A DNA stretch of 13,576 nt, from NCBI GenBank assembly GCA_017353825.1, contig JAFMSC010000060.1:1-13576 (forward strand). The letters run 5' to 3'. The translations under genes and the position numbers were made by a program. Origin of the DNA: Hyphomicrobiaceae bacterium (GTDB lineage Bacteria; Pseudomonadota; Alphaproteobacteria; Rhizobiales; Hyphomicrobiaceae). Below, piece after piece: positions 5,898 to 12,632 of the stretch (within the stretch, counting starts at the first letter, position 1; every line of letters begins with the position of its first letter). The notes under the pieces are model-generated. The model was not told the origin of the DNA and made no database searches. It saw only the letters and a program-made list of their open reading frames with translations.

Positions 5898-7118
5898 ATG
5901 GACCTGCACGAATTCCAGGCCAAGGAGCTCCTGGAGCGATTCGGGATCGACATCCCAGGGGGGCGGGTTGTCGAGTCGGCTGCCGATGCCCAGAGGGCCG
6001 CGGAGGGCCTCGGCGGCCGACGCTTTGTCGTGAAGGCGCAGATCAGGACGGCAGACCGCGCCAAGCATGGCGGCGTGCGCTTTGCCGACAGCCCTCGCGC
6101 CGCCGGCGTGGAGGCGGGCGCGCTCATCGGGCGGAGCATTGCCACGCCGTTCTCCCCCGATGGGGGGGCACGGGTGAAGTGGGTGTATGTGGAGGAGGCC
6201 GTCGCCGCTGCGCAGTCGCTGTATGCGGCGGTGGTGCTCGAACGCACCAGCGGACATCCCGTGATGCTCGCCAGCGCCCGTGGCGGCGAGGACCTTGAAG
6301 AGCGCGCCGAGCGCGACGCGGCCGCCATCCAGAGAGCGCCGCTCAACCTTCGCGCTGGTGGCGCGGACGGCGACTTCGGCGGCCTCACCGGGCGCATCGG
6401 GCTCGCCGGGGCCACGGCGGCCTCCGCAGAAGGGCTGTTCCGGCAGCTCGCAAGGGCGTTCGTGGCGCTTGATGCCACCTTGATCGAGGTGAACCCTATC
6501 GCGCTCACGGCCGACGGTCGGCTCATCGCGCTCGACGCCAAGCTCAGCATCGACGACAACGCCCTTTTCCGCCATGCCGACCTGCGCGCGCTGCGTGACT
6601 TCATGGTGCGCGACGAGAGTGACCCCGTGGAGCTGGAAGCGCAGCAGCACCAGATCAACTATATCCGCATGGCGGGCAACATCGGCGTTCTGGTCAACGG
6701 CGCCGGGCTGGCCCTGGCCACCCTCGACATGGTGTGCGACGCCGGCGGCCGGCCAGCCAACTTTATGGACATCCGCACAACGGCAACGAGCCTCGACATC
6801 GCGCGCGGCTTCGGCCTCATCCTTGACAACCCCGCAGTGCGGTCGATCCTGGTCAATGTCCACGGCGGCGGCATGCAGGCCTGCGATACCATTGCCGAGG
6901 GCATCGGCATCGCCGTGAGGCGCCGCGCGGCACGGTGCGTTCCCATCGTCATCTGCTTGGCCGGCAACCATGCCGAGTTCGCCCGCACCGTGCTCTACAA
7001 CACCGGCGTGCCGCACATGGCCTGCAGCACGCCGTGGGCAGCCGTACAGCAGGCGGTGGCGAGCGCGAAAAGGGAAACACCCTCATGGCTATCCTCATTG
7101 GTCGCGAAACGCGCGTGA
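5898..7118 (+). CDS. SucC/MtkA-like ADP-forming acyl-CoA ligase, beta subunit (divergent)
   Basis: A 406-residue ATP-grasp subunit homologous to the beta chains of succinyl-CoA and malyl-CoA synthetases, acting with the product of the next gene to join an organic acid to CoA with ATP. It begins MDLHEFQAKELLERFGI as the family does, with GAGGCGAGG 7 bases upstream. The ATP-grasp part keeps Lys46 (VVKAQI), EVNP at 198-200 and LDAKLSIDDNALFRH at 212-226. The CoA-ligase domain keeps VNGAGLALATLDM (266-278) and PANF. Three normally conserved loops differ: GGRGKAGG is TADRAKHGG (51-59), FLDVGGGA is FMDIRTTA (289-296), and VNIFGGI is VNVHGGG (319-325). Malate-specific MtkA keeps the glycine-rich forms, so neither succinate nor malate can be assumed. 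The last 34 bases overlap the alpha gene, and the tail after about residue 390 is not family-like. Confidence 0.88.
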   Translation: MDLHEFQAKELLERFGIDIPGGRVVESAADAQRAAEGLGGRRFVVKAQIRTADRAKHGGVRFADSPRAAGVEAGALIGRSIATPFSPDGGARVKWVYVEEAVAAAQSLYAAVVLERTSGHPVMLASARGGEDLEERAERDAAAIQRAPLNLRAGGADGDFGGLTGRIGLAGATAASAEGLFRQLARAFVALDATLIEVNPIALTADGRLIALDAKLSIDDNALFRHADLRALRDFMVRDESDPVELEAQQHQINYIRMAGNIGVLVNGAGLALATLDMVCDAGGRPANFMDIRTTATSLDIARGFGLILDNPAVRSILVNVHGGGMQACDTIAEGIGIAVRRRAARCVPIVICLAGNHAEFARTVLYNTGVPHMACSTPWAAVQQAVASAKRETPSWLSSLVAKRA

Positions 7119-7975
7119 TCTGTCAGGGCCTGACCGGGCGGGCGGCCACGTTCCATGTCAGTCGCATGCTGAGCTATGGTACGCGCATCGTCGGCGGCGT
7201 GACGCCCGGCAAAGGGGGCAGCTGGCATCTCGACCTGCCCGTATTTGACACGGTGGCCGAGGCGGTGGCCGCCACCCGCGCCAACGCCAGCTTGGTGTTC
7301 GTGCCGCCCGACCGGGCCGCCGGAGCCATGATCGAGGCGATCCAGGCGGGCGTTGGGCTGGTGGTGTGCGTGACCGAGCGCGTGCCGCTGCTCGATATGG
7401 TGCGGGTCCGCCAGGCCCTCAACGGCTCGCGCACGTGCCTCGTCGGCCCCAATTCGCAGGGCGTGCTGGCTCCGGGCGTGGCGCAACTGGGCGTCATGGC
7501 CACCGCCAGCGCCAGGAGGGGCGGTATCGGCATCGCCTCCCGCTCGGCCTCGCTCACCAGCGAGATCGTGGCCCAGGTGACCAGAGCCGGTCTCGGGCAG
7601 TCGACCACGGTGGGCGTCGGCGGCGACCCGGTGCACGGGCTGACGCTCGCTCAGTGCGTCGAGCTGTTCGAGGCCGACAGCCAGACCGAGGGCATCATCC
7701 TGATCGGCGAGATCGGCGGCTCTGACGAGGAGGACGCGGCCGAGACGATCGCGCGTCTGCGCTTGAAGAAGCCCGTCGTCGCGCTGGTCGCGGGCAGGCA
7801 CGCGCCGCGACTGCGCCGCATGGGCCACGCCGGCGCCTTCACCAGCGAGCGGGCCGGCTCCGCCGACCGCAAGATCGGCGCCCTCAGGGCCGCCGGCGTG
7901 CTGATTGCGCCCAACGCCCACAACGTCGGCCTGCTGATGCGCGAGGCGCTCACTCCGGCGCCGCAAGGCGCCTGA
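7085..7975 (+). CDS. SucD/MtkB-like ADP-forming acyl-CoA ligase, alpha subunit
   Basis: A 296-residue CoA-binding and phospho-histidine subunit, partner of the preceding beta chain. It shows the N-terminal CoA-binding Rossmann domain (VICQGLTGRAATFH, residues 11-24; GGVTPGKGG at 37-45), the LVGPNSQGVLAPG segment at 119-131 (Ser where SucD usually has Cys or Thr), IASRSASLTSE at 150-160, GVGGDPVHGLT at 177-187 and LIGEIGGSDEE at 206-216. The phosphorylated histidine is His248 in RRMGHAGAF. Length is normal for SucD. The ATG at 7085 follows an AAGGGA sequence inside the end of the beta gene, so the two are translated together (34-base overlap). Like the beta chain, it departs from SucD at several substrate-side positions. 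Confidence 0.9.
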   Translation: MAILIGRETRVICQGLTGRAATFHVSRMLSYGTRIVGGVTPGKGGSWHLDLPVFDTVAEAVAATRANASLVFVPPDRAAGAMIEAIQAGVGLVVCVTERVPLLDMVRVRQALNGSRTCLVGPNSQGVLAPGVAQLGVMATASARRGGIGIASRSASLTSEIVAQVTRAGLGQSTTVGVGGDPVHGLTLAQCVELFEADSQTEGIILIGEIGGSDEEDAAETIARLRLKKPVVALVAGRHAPRLRRMGHAGAFTSERAGSADRKIGALRAAGVLIAPNAHNVGLLMREALTPAPQGA

Positions 7976-7977
7976 AA

Positions 7978-8012
7978 CCGCCCATCAGATCCGCGAAGCG
8001 GCATGATGGCGG
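7978..8012. terminator. Hairpin between convergent ligase operon and flavin monooxygenase
   Basis: The 41-base gap between the two stop codons contains a long interrupted stem: CCGC with GCGG, CATCA with TGATG, and CCGC-GAA-GCGG at the tip. It can fold on both transcripts and probably serves as a bidirectional terminator, although neither side has a T tract. Confidence 0.5.
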
Positions 8013-8016
8013 TCGT

Positions 8017-9342
8017 TCATGTGAAGAACCGGTTCGCGGGCCGCGGTAAACCCAGCGTGTCGCGCAGCGTGGTGCCCGGATACTCGCGGCGGAATAGCCC
8101 CCGATGCTGCAGCTCGGGAACCACGCGGTCCACGAAGTCGTCGAGGCCCTGGGGCAGATAGGGGAACATCACGTTGAAGCCGTCGCTGCCGCGGCTGTCA
8201 AGCCACTCCTCCATCTCGTCGGCGATGCTGGCGGCGGTGCCGAGGAACGTCTGGCCGGCATAGCCGCCGAGGCGCTGGGCCAGCTGGCGCACGGTGAGGG
8301 CCTCGCGGCTGGCCAGCTCGATGGCGCGCGAGCGCCCGCTCTTGCTCTGGTTGGTCTCGGGGATCTCGGGCAGCGGGCTGTCGGGATTGAACTTGGAGGC
8401 GTCGGTGCCGAGCGCGATCGAAAGCGAGGCCACGGCGCTGTCGTAGTGCACCAGGCTGTCGAGCTGCGCCCGCTTGGCGCGCGCCTCCTCAACGCTGTCG
8501 CCGACGACGACCATCACGCCGGGCAGGATCTTGATGTGGTCCGGGTTGCGCCCAGCCTTCTCGGCGCGGGTCTTCACGTCGGCGTAGAACTGCTGAGCGG
8601 TGGGGAGCGGATAGCCGGCGGCGAACACCACTTCCGCAGTTTCCGCCGCAAGCTGCCGGCCGGTCTCGGAGGCGCCGGCCTGGACGATCACCGGCCAGCC
8701 CTGAACGGGCCGCGCGATGTTGAGTGGGCCGCGCACGGACAGGTATTTGCCCCTGTGTCCGAGCACGTTGAGCTTGTCCGGATCGAAATAGATCCCGCTC
8801 TCAACATCGCGGACGAAAGCGTCGTCGGCCCAGCTGTCCCACAGGCCGGTGACCACGTCATAGAACTCGCGGGCGCGGGCGTAGCGCTCTGCGTGCTCCA
8901 TGTGCTCCTCGAGGCCGAAGTTGAGGGCTGCATCGGGGTTGGAGGTGGTCACGATGTTCCAGCCGGCGCGCCCGCCACTCAGGTGGTCGAGCGACGCGAA
9001 CCGCCGAGCGATGTGGTAGGGGGCATCGAAGGTGGTGGAAGCGGTAGCGATGAGCCCGATGCGTTCGGTGACGGCCGACAGGGCCGACAGCAGCGTGAAC
9101 GGTTCGAACGAGGTGACGGTATGGCTGCGCTTCAGGGCCTCGACCGGCATATTGAGCACGGCCATGTGGTCAGCCATGAAGAAGGCATCGAACTTGGCGC
9201 GCTCCAGCGTTTGGATGAAGCGCTTCAAGTGCCCCTGATTGAAGTTGGCGTCAGGAAACGCGCCTGGATAGCGCCAGGCGCCGGTATGGATGCTCACCGG
9301 GCGCATGAAGGCGCCGAGATGCAGTTGCCGTGTGCCGCCCAT
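8017..9342 (-). CDS. LLM-class flavin-dependent monooxygenase, NtaA/SnaA/DszA family
   Basis: A 441-residue FMNH2-dependent monooxygenase of the bacterial luciferase superfamily, the large component of two-component systems such as nitrilotriacetate (NtaA), EDTA (EmoA) and dibenzothiophene sulfone (DszA) oxidation. The start at 9342 gives MGGTRQLHLGAFM, the usual beginning, with GGAAGG 5 bases upstream. Family landmarks are FDAFFMADHMAV (about 52-63), EPFTLLSALSAVTERIGLIA, then TFDAPYHIARRFASLDHLS, GGRAGWNIVTT with the flavin-binding Trp-Asn, QAGASETGRQLAA and the C-terminal GSDGFNVMFPYLP. No flavin reductase gene is in the window. The substrate is unknown. NTA- and EDTA-type reactions release glyoxylate, the acceptor for the neighbouring (now decayed) aminotransferase, but the IclR operator is not found upstream, so a functional link is only a guess. 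Confidence 0.9.
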   Translation of the reverse strand: MGGTRQLHLGAFMRPVSIHTGAWRYPGAFPDANFNQGHLKRFIQTLERAKFDAFFMADHMAVLNMPVEALKRSHTVTSFEPFTLLSALSAVTERIGLIATASTTFDAPYHIARRFASLDHLSGGRAGWNIVTTSNPDAALNFGLEEHMEHAERYARAREFYDVVTGLWDSWADDAFVRDVESGIYFDPDKLNVLGHRGKYLSVRGPLNIARPVQGWPVIVQAGASETGRQLAAETAEVVFAAGYPLPTAQQFYADVKTRAEKAGRNPDHIKILPGVMVVVGDSVEEARAKRAQLDSLVHYDSAVASLSIALGTDASKFNPDSPLPEIPETNQSKSGRSRAIELASREALTVRQLAQRLGGYAGQTFLGTAASIADEMEEWLDSRGSDGFNVMFPYLPQGLDDFVDRVVPELQHRGLFRREYPGTTLRDTLGLPRPANRFFT

Positions 9343-9485
9343 GTCGCCTTCCGCCTGACTTGGAGTGTAGCTCTATCGATTTGGGGTCGTGGTCCCCACC
9401 GGTCCCGCAATTGCCTGCCAATCTGGCGTTGGCGGCATCGCTACGCAAGGGCGCCGGCGTCGCCGGCCACCACCGCAAACAGCGC

Positions 9486-9518
9486 CAACATACGCGCGGC
9501 GCTCCTGCGCGCATGTTG
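9486..9518. repeat. 12-bp inverted repeat upstream of the flavin monooxygenase
   Basis: CAACATACGCGC (9486-9497) pairs with GCGCGCATGTTG (9507-9518) over a 9-base loop, 11 of 12 positions matching and the twelfth a G-T pair. It lies about 145 bases upstream of the monooxygenase start and is not followed by T runs on either strand, so it may be an operator or leader structure rather than a terminator. No gene is visible in 9343-9760. Confidence 0.45.
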
Positions 9519-9760
9519 CGAGCAATCGAGAAGCGATACGTCCGGACGGGGCGAACGCGCGCGGAGAGCTGCTGCAGACGGAGGCAGCTGATGGCGAAGG
9601 GGCTGCAGGGACGCCATGGGTAAGTTAGGTGCTCGACCTCACCCTCGGCGCCAGCGCGCCAACGGCTAGGCGGGCGGGCGGTTCATTGAGCCGGCACGGT
9701 GCACCATCCAGACCAGTCTGTCGCACACATGACGCGATCGACGGCACGAGGCGTACCTTC

Positions 9761-9892
9761 ATGGCGCGCCCCATAGCCACCTTGTGGATCTCGGCCATCA
9801 CCTTGGCCGCCTGCGGAGGACCAGCTCCCCAACACTTAACGCGCGGCTCGCCGCCCCTCGCCTCCTGGAATGCAGCCAGGAGGCGGCGGTGA
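9761..9892 (+). CDS. Doubtful small lipoprotein-like ORF
   Basis: A 43-codon ORF whose start reads MARPIATLWISAITLAACGG. This has a basic start, a hydrophobic core and a lipobox-like LAAC with Cys at residue 18, as in small bacterial lipoproteins. There is no clear ribosome site, the rest is low-complexity, and the 3' part is the perfect hairpin at 9859-9885, which argues against a conserved protein. It may be chance in an otherwise non-coding stretch. Confidence 0.25.
   Translation: MARPIATLWISAITLAACGGPAPQHLTRGSPPLASWNAARRRR
9859..9885. terminator. Strong hairpin downstream of the exonuclease operon
   Basis: CGCCTCCTGG (9859-9868) and CCAGGAGGCG (9876-9885) form a perfect 10-bp stem with a 7-base loop. 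It lies 46 bases beyond the exonuclease stop codon on the minus strand, a reasonable place for a terminator. There is no T tract. Confidence 0.45.
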
Positions 9893-9930
9893 GCGTGGCG
9901 GTGGCTTAAGATCGAGCGGATGAATAAAGT

Positions 9931-10581
9931 TCATGACCGCGCCCTCCTCCGCAACTGGCTGAGGCGCCCCGTCTGTTCGACCGCCGCGGCGTAGACGACG
10001 GCTGTGTGCCGGCAATCCACCAGCGCCCGGTCGGCGCCTTGCGCGCCCAGGCCGTAGTCTGCGGAGATGTCGGCGAGCCTATAGCTCTGCAGCCCCGGCC
10101 ACGCCGCGCGCGCAGCTTCGAGCGCGCAGCAGACCTTGTTGGGGATGTGGCGCCCGATTCGCTGGGCAGCCTCGTTGAGGAAAGCGATGTCGAATCGGGC
10201 GTTGTAGAAGACGAGAAGGTCATCGCCGATGAAGTCCAGGAAATCACTGATCGCCTGCTCGATGTTGCAGCCGTCCTGCGCGAGCATCTCGTCGGTGACG
10301 CCGGTGAGGCGGACGATGTCCTTCGGCAGCTTGCAACCGGGATTCACGAGCACCCGAAACGTTTCATTTAGGTCTAAGTCACGGTTCACCCGGATCGCGC
10401 CGATCTCGATGATCTCGTCGATGTTCGGGTCGAGGCCCGTGGTCTCCAGGTCGGCGACGACGAATCGGAACGGCAAGATCTCCTTGAAGCTCCGCCGCCG
10501 GGCGCGCGGCTTTCCCCTAGGCTGGATAGCGAGGATGGCGACGAGCACCGCGATAAGGATGATGGCGAGGAGGACGATCAT
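9931..10581 (-). CDS. Membrane-anchored DnaQ-like (DEDDh-type) 3'-5' exonuclease
   Basis: A 216-residue protein. Residues 1-20 are a hydrophobic membrane anchor (MIVLLAIILIAVLVAILAIQ), followed by a basic stretch (PRGKPRARRR) that should face the cytoplasm, then an exonuclease domain from about 38. Exonuclease motif I is VVADLETTGLD with Asp44 and Glu46, followed by EIIEIGAI. Motif II is FYNARFDIAFL with Asp131. Motif III should be Hx4D, but reads ADRALVDCRHTAVVY: Asp184 stands where the catalytic His is expected, and Asp189 is kept. A single base (GAC for CAC) explains this, so it may be a mutation, a sequencing error or a real variant. The start at 10581 overlaps the upstream XRE gene's TGA as ATGA, implying translational coupling. 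Role unknown. Confidence 0.85.
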   Translation of the reverse strand: MIVLLAIILIAVLVAILAIQPRGKPRARRRSFKEILPFRFVVADLETTGLDPNIDEIIEIGAIRVNRDLDLNETFRVLVNPGCKLPKDIVRLTGVTDEMLAQDGCNIEQAISDFLDFIGDDLLVFYNARFDIAFLNEAAQRIGRHIPNKVCCALEAARAAWPGLQSYRLADISADYGLGAQGADRALVDCRHTAVVYAAAVEQTGRLSQLRRRARS

Positions 10582-10826
10582 GGCTTGCCCTTCCTCCACC
10601 GCAGCCCCGCCCCGCCGTCGAGCGAGGTCTCTCCATCCTCGATCAGAACGATTCCGGCCTCGGCGAACGCCCGCCCGATCTTCTGCAACGTCGAGACCTT
10701 CGCGTCCGAGCCCAGGGTTTCGCAGGCGACGACAGTCTCCGGGGAGACCTTCGCCCGCTTAGCGAGATCATCGCCGGACCACCCGAGGATGGCGCGAGCT
10801 GCCTTGCATTGGTCTGGCGCCAGCAT
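10578..10826 (-). CDS. Small XRE-family helix-turn-helix regulator
   Basis: An 82-residue DNA-binding protein. Starting at the ATG at 10826 it reads MLAPDQCKAARAILGWSGDD, then LAKRAKVSPETVVACE, the single-HTH pattern common in small alphaproteobacterial regulators (M-L-x-P-x-Q-C-x-A-A-R-A-L/I-L-x-W). After the HTH it has VSTLQKIGRAFAEAGIVLIE, the typical tail of this group. The frame is open to an ATG at 10859, which would add 11 residues. I prefer 10826 because homologs of this type start there and because the GAGG before 10859 abuts the codon. It overlaps the exonuclease start by four bases. It may control its own operon. The 200 bases upstream (10827-11026) hold no further gene, and no operator is obvious. 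Confidence 0.8.
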   Translation of the reverse strand: MLAPDQCKAARAILGWSGDDLAKRAKVSPETVVACETLGSDAKVSTLQKIGRAFAEAGIVLIEDGETSLDGGAGLRWRKGKP

Positions 10827-11026
10827 GACCGGATTGTGCCTCGAGGCGCTGCTCGTCATCCTCGGCCCCGCGCGACCTCGAACTGCGATCCAAGGTCGAA
10901 TGCCAACGCCTAGCCGATGCGGGGTAACTCGCTCATATACTGGCTGGGGAGGCAGCGGGACAAGCGCCGTTTCCTGCAGTCATCCGCCAAGCCGAGCCCC
11001 TAGTCCGAAAGAGGAGGTCGCCTGAC

Positions 11027-11418
11027 ATGTCCCTCAAGCTCCGCCCATACGAAGGCGATAGACCCGTCGCGGGTATCAGATTTCGACCTGATGCTCGACG
11101 GGGAGGTCATTGGGTTCACCCAGATCCGCCACCGCGCCAGCTGCAACGATGGCCTGCCGCCGGAGGCAGCCAATAATATCTACTACGGGATCGACGAGGC
11201 CCATCGCGGCAACGGGTACGGTAAGGGCCTGTTCGGCCTCGCGCTGCAGGGCCAAGAACGCAGTAGGGCTCGACAAGGTCCGCATTACCGTCATGGCCGA
11301 CAACCCCACCAGCAAGCACATCATCGCCGACGTGTATGGCGCCCGCCACGTCGCCGATTTTGTCTGCAAACAGGGCGCCACCTATCACCTCTGCGAAATC
11401 GCTGTTTTTGAGAAGTAG
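11027..11418 (+). pseudogene. GNAT-family N-acetyltransferase with two frameshifts
   Basis: Three frames give successive parts of one acetyltransferase. The start at 11027 (MSLKLRPYEGDR) follows GAGGAGG. Then, from about 11067 in the next frame, come SDFDLMLDGEVIGFTQIRHR and NNIYYGIDEAHRGNGYGKGL, the last containing the acetyl-CoA-binding R/QxxGxG/A motif. From about 11252 in the third frame, AKNAVGLDKVRITVMADNPT is followed by SKHIIADVYGARHVADFVCK. Both changes act like a single inserted base. The joined protein would be about 130 residues, close to normal. It may be a recent pseudogene or two sequencing errors; both shifts are of the same sign, as is the one at about 12375, which makes base-calling error a serious alternative. 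Substrate unknown. Confidence 0.8.
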
Positions 11419-11473
11419 CGGGAGACCCGACGCCTCCCACGCGCTGGGGCTTGACGTGTCGCCAGGACCGGCG

Positions 11474-11503
11474 CCCGATATCACCCGTATCAGCCCGTAT
11501 TAG
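11474..11503. repeat. Imperfect 10-bp tandem repeat, three copies
   Basis: CCCGATATCA, CCCGTATCAG and CCCGTATTAG follow one another between the acetyltransferase and the next small gene. The spacing is about one helical turn, so a regulator-binding site is possible, but the copies are short and imperfect. Confidence 0.35.
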
Positions 11504-11526
11504 GAAGAGACCCGGAGTTCCTTGTC

Positions 11527-11760
11527 ATGCGTAACCCAACCCTCCCACCACCCGACGCCCTCACCGCACTGCGCGGGCCGATCGTTATCGACGGCGACGC
11601 GATGCACATTTCCTTCTCGGACCGGGGGATCGGTCCGTGCGACGACGATCATAGCGAGGGCGCCCGCACCCCGAACCTGCCGCCCGATCACGTCCTCGCA
11701 GCCCTGCGCCAGCCGCGGTTCCTTCGGGCGTGGATGCTGCGGAAAGCGAGGCAGTCATGA
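11527..11760 (+). CDS. Small hypothetical protein (77 aa)
   Basis: A 77-residue soluble-looking protein, MRNPTLPPPDALTALRGPIV, with DGDAMHISFSDRGIGPC in the middle and an Arg-rich C-terminus (RFLRAWMLRKARQS). I do not recognise the family. GGAG lies 9 bases before the ATG. Its TGA overlaps the next start codon (ATGA), which supports it being translated and coupled to the membrane protein that follows. No signal peptide or membrane segment. Confidence 0.5.
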   Translation: MRNPTLPPPDALTALRGPIVIDGDAMHISFSDRGIGPCDDDHSEGARTPNLPPDHVLAALRQPRFLRAWMLRKARQS

Positions 11761-11966
11761 CAGATCCCAAAGTTGTCGGCGCCCTTGGCCTTGTCGCGAT
11801 CGCCCTGATCGGGATCTCGCTCACCGGCTTAAGTGGCGCCGGAGCCGCGCTCCTCGGGTTCGGTATTGGCGGCTTCCTGGCCGCGCACCAGTTCAGGGAC
11901 AGCCCCTTCGCGCGAAGGCTCGCCGCCCGGCTGTCCGTGTGGCCATCACCTCGACGGCGTCGGTAG
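11757..11966 (+). CDS. Small membrane protein (69 aa)
   Basis: The start at 11757 overlaps the stop of the previous gene as ATGA. The product starts MTDPKVVGALGLVAIALIGI and has two hydrophobic segments, about residues 7-24 and 26-44, with small residues (GLSGAGAALLGFGIGGF) that suggest a tight hairpin in the inner membrane. The tail is strongly basic (FARRLAARL...RRRR). An upstream in-frame ATG at 11730 is less likely. Family not recognised. Confidence 0.5.
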   Translation: MTDPKVVGALGLVAIALIGISLTGLSGAGAALLGFGIGGFLAAHQFRDSPFARRLAARLSVWPSPRRRR

Positions 11967-11980
11967 AACCAGGCTACCGA

Positions 11981-12217
11981 ATGACCTTCGAGATCCTCGG
12001 CGACATCGACCAAGTCGAAAGGATCGCCGCCGGGACCGAGGTTCGAGACAGGGCCCGACTGCGGAGAGCTTACGGCCGCGGTCGGTGGCGCAAACGAAAG
12101 GACATTGCCCGGGTCCGATTGGCCGATCGATCGATCCACCTTGCCGAGGCACACCGGTACGAAGCCGCCGGGATCGGGCGCAAGCAATTCAAGATCACGC
12201 ACCTGCTGCAGCCATGA
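11981..12217 (+). CDS. Small basic hypothetical protein (78 aa)
   Basis: From the ATG at 11981 the product reads MTFEILGDIDQVERIAAGTE, then VRDRARLRRAYGRGRWRKRK, and ends KQFKITHLLQP. It is very basic and resembles small hypothetical proteins I associate with rhizobial genomes (pattern: EILG..xQVE.IA, R.RLRR.YG...WRK.KG.A.VRL, ..E.H.YEA.GIG...), whose function is unknown. It starts 14 bases after the membrane-protein stop and overlaps the following gene by ATGA. It is too short for many gene callers, but the family-like pattern supports it. Confidence 0.6.
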   Translation: MTFEILGDIDQVERIAAGTEVRDRARLRRAYGRGRWRKRKDIARVRLADRSIHLAEAHRYEAAGIGRKQFKITHLLQP

Positions 12218-12543
12218 AGCAACGCCTGGTCGTCTGCATCACAAATAAGGGCTATCCGGCCTCGCTGGAGCCACGAAAGGATTACGTCGCGCTCAAGGAC
12301 TCGGGTCGCGGAGAAGCATGGGTCTGCTTGCGCGTGATCGACGAGTCCGGCGAGGACGATCTGTTCCCCAAGGAAGCTGTTCCGGGAGATCGACCTACCG
12401 CAGCCAATCAAAACGGCAGGGCTATCGGCCGAGGCTGCCCGATGCACGTCCATAGCCGGCTGAAGAATCAACGATCTCAACATCAGATGTACCCGAAAAG
12501 ATGTACCCGAACGGCTCCTCCTGCCAGGTCTGGCGCACATTGA
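12214..12543 (+). CDS. Small hypothetical protein, probably frameshifted near 12375
   Basis: The start at 12214 overlaps the previous stop (ATGA). The first 50 residues are protein-like: MKQRLVVCITNKGYPASLEP, then RKDYVALKD and LRVIDESGEDDLFPK, a pattern found in small rhizobial proteins of unknown function. After LFPK the frame becomes low-complexity and runs on to a stop at 12541-12543. One base over, the sequence reads LFREIDLPQPIKTAGLSAEA and stops at 12461-12463, which is much more like the family's ending. The simplest reading is a one-base insertion in AAGGAAG at about 12373-12377, as mutation or sequencing error. The intended protein would be about 82 residues. Confidence 0.6.
   Translation: MKQRLVVCITNKGYPASLEPRKDYVALKDSGRGEAWVCLRVIDESGEDDLFPKEAVPGDRPTAANQNGRAIGRGCPMHVHSRLKNQRSQHQMYPKRCTRTAPPARSGAH
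12485..12511. repeat. 14-bp tandem duplication
   Basis: AGATGTACCCGAA occurs at 12485-12497 and again at 12499-12511, one base apart (period 14), in the non-coding stretch before the oxygenase gene. A recent slippage duplication is likely. Confidence 0.8.
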
Positions 12544-12632
12544 GCGCCATGGCCGCCTTCGCGGGTGTCCAGCACATCGGCTAAGATGCTGCCGCAAGCC
12601 CGAGCCCGGCCCGAGCAACAGGAGGACCGAAC

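Noticed and set aside
5340..7016. Long minus-strand open frame (558 codons)
   Set aside because: It is antisense to both the IclR gene and the SucC-like gene and spans their promoter region. No protein family is visible.
2104..7975. A complete serine cycle cluster
   Set aside because: Aminotransferase, hydroxyacid dehydrogenase and MtkAB-like genes fit, but mtdA, fch, ppc and malyl-CoA lyase are absent, the ligase departs from MtkA, and a ketopantoate-reductase-like gene is not part of that pathway.
8104..9591. Long plus-strand open frame (495 codons)
   Set aside because: It is the reverse shadow of the flavin monooxygenase, low-complexity and without recognisable motifs.
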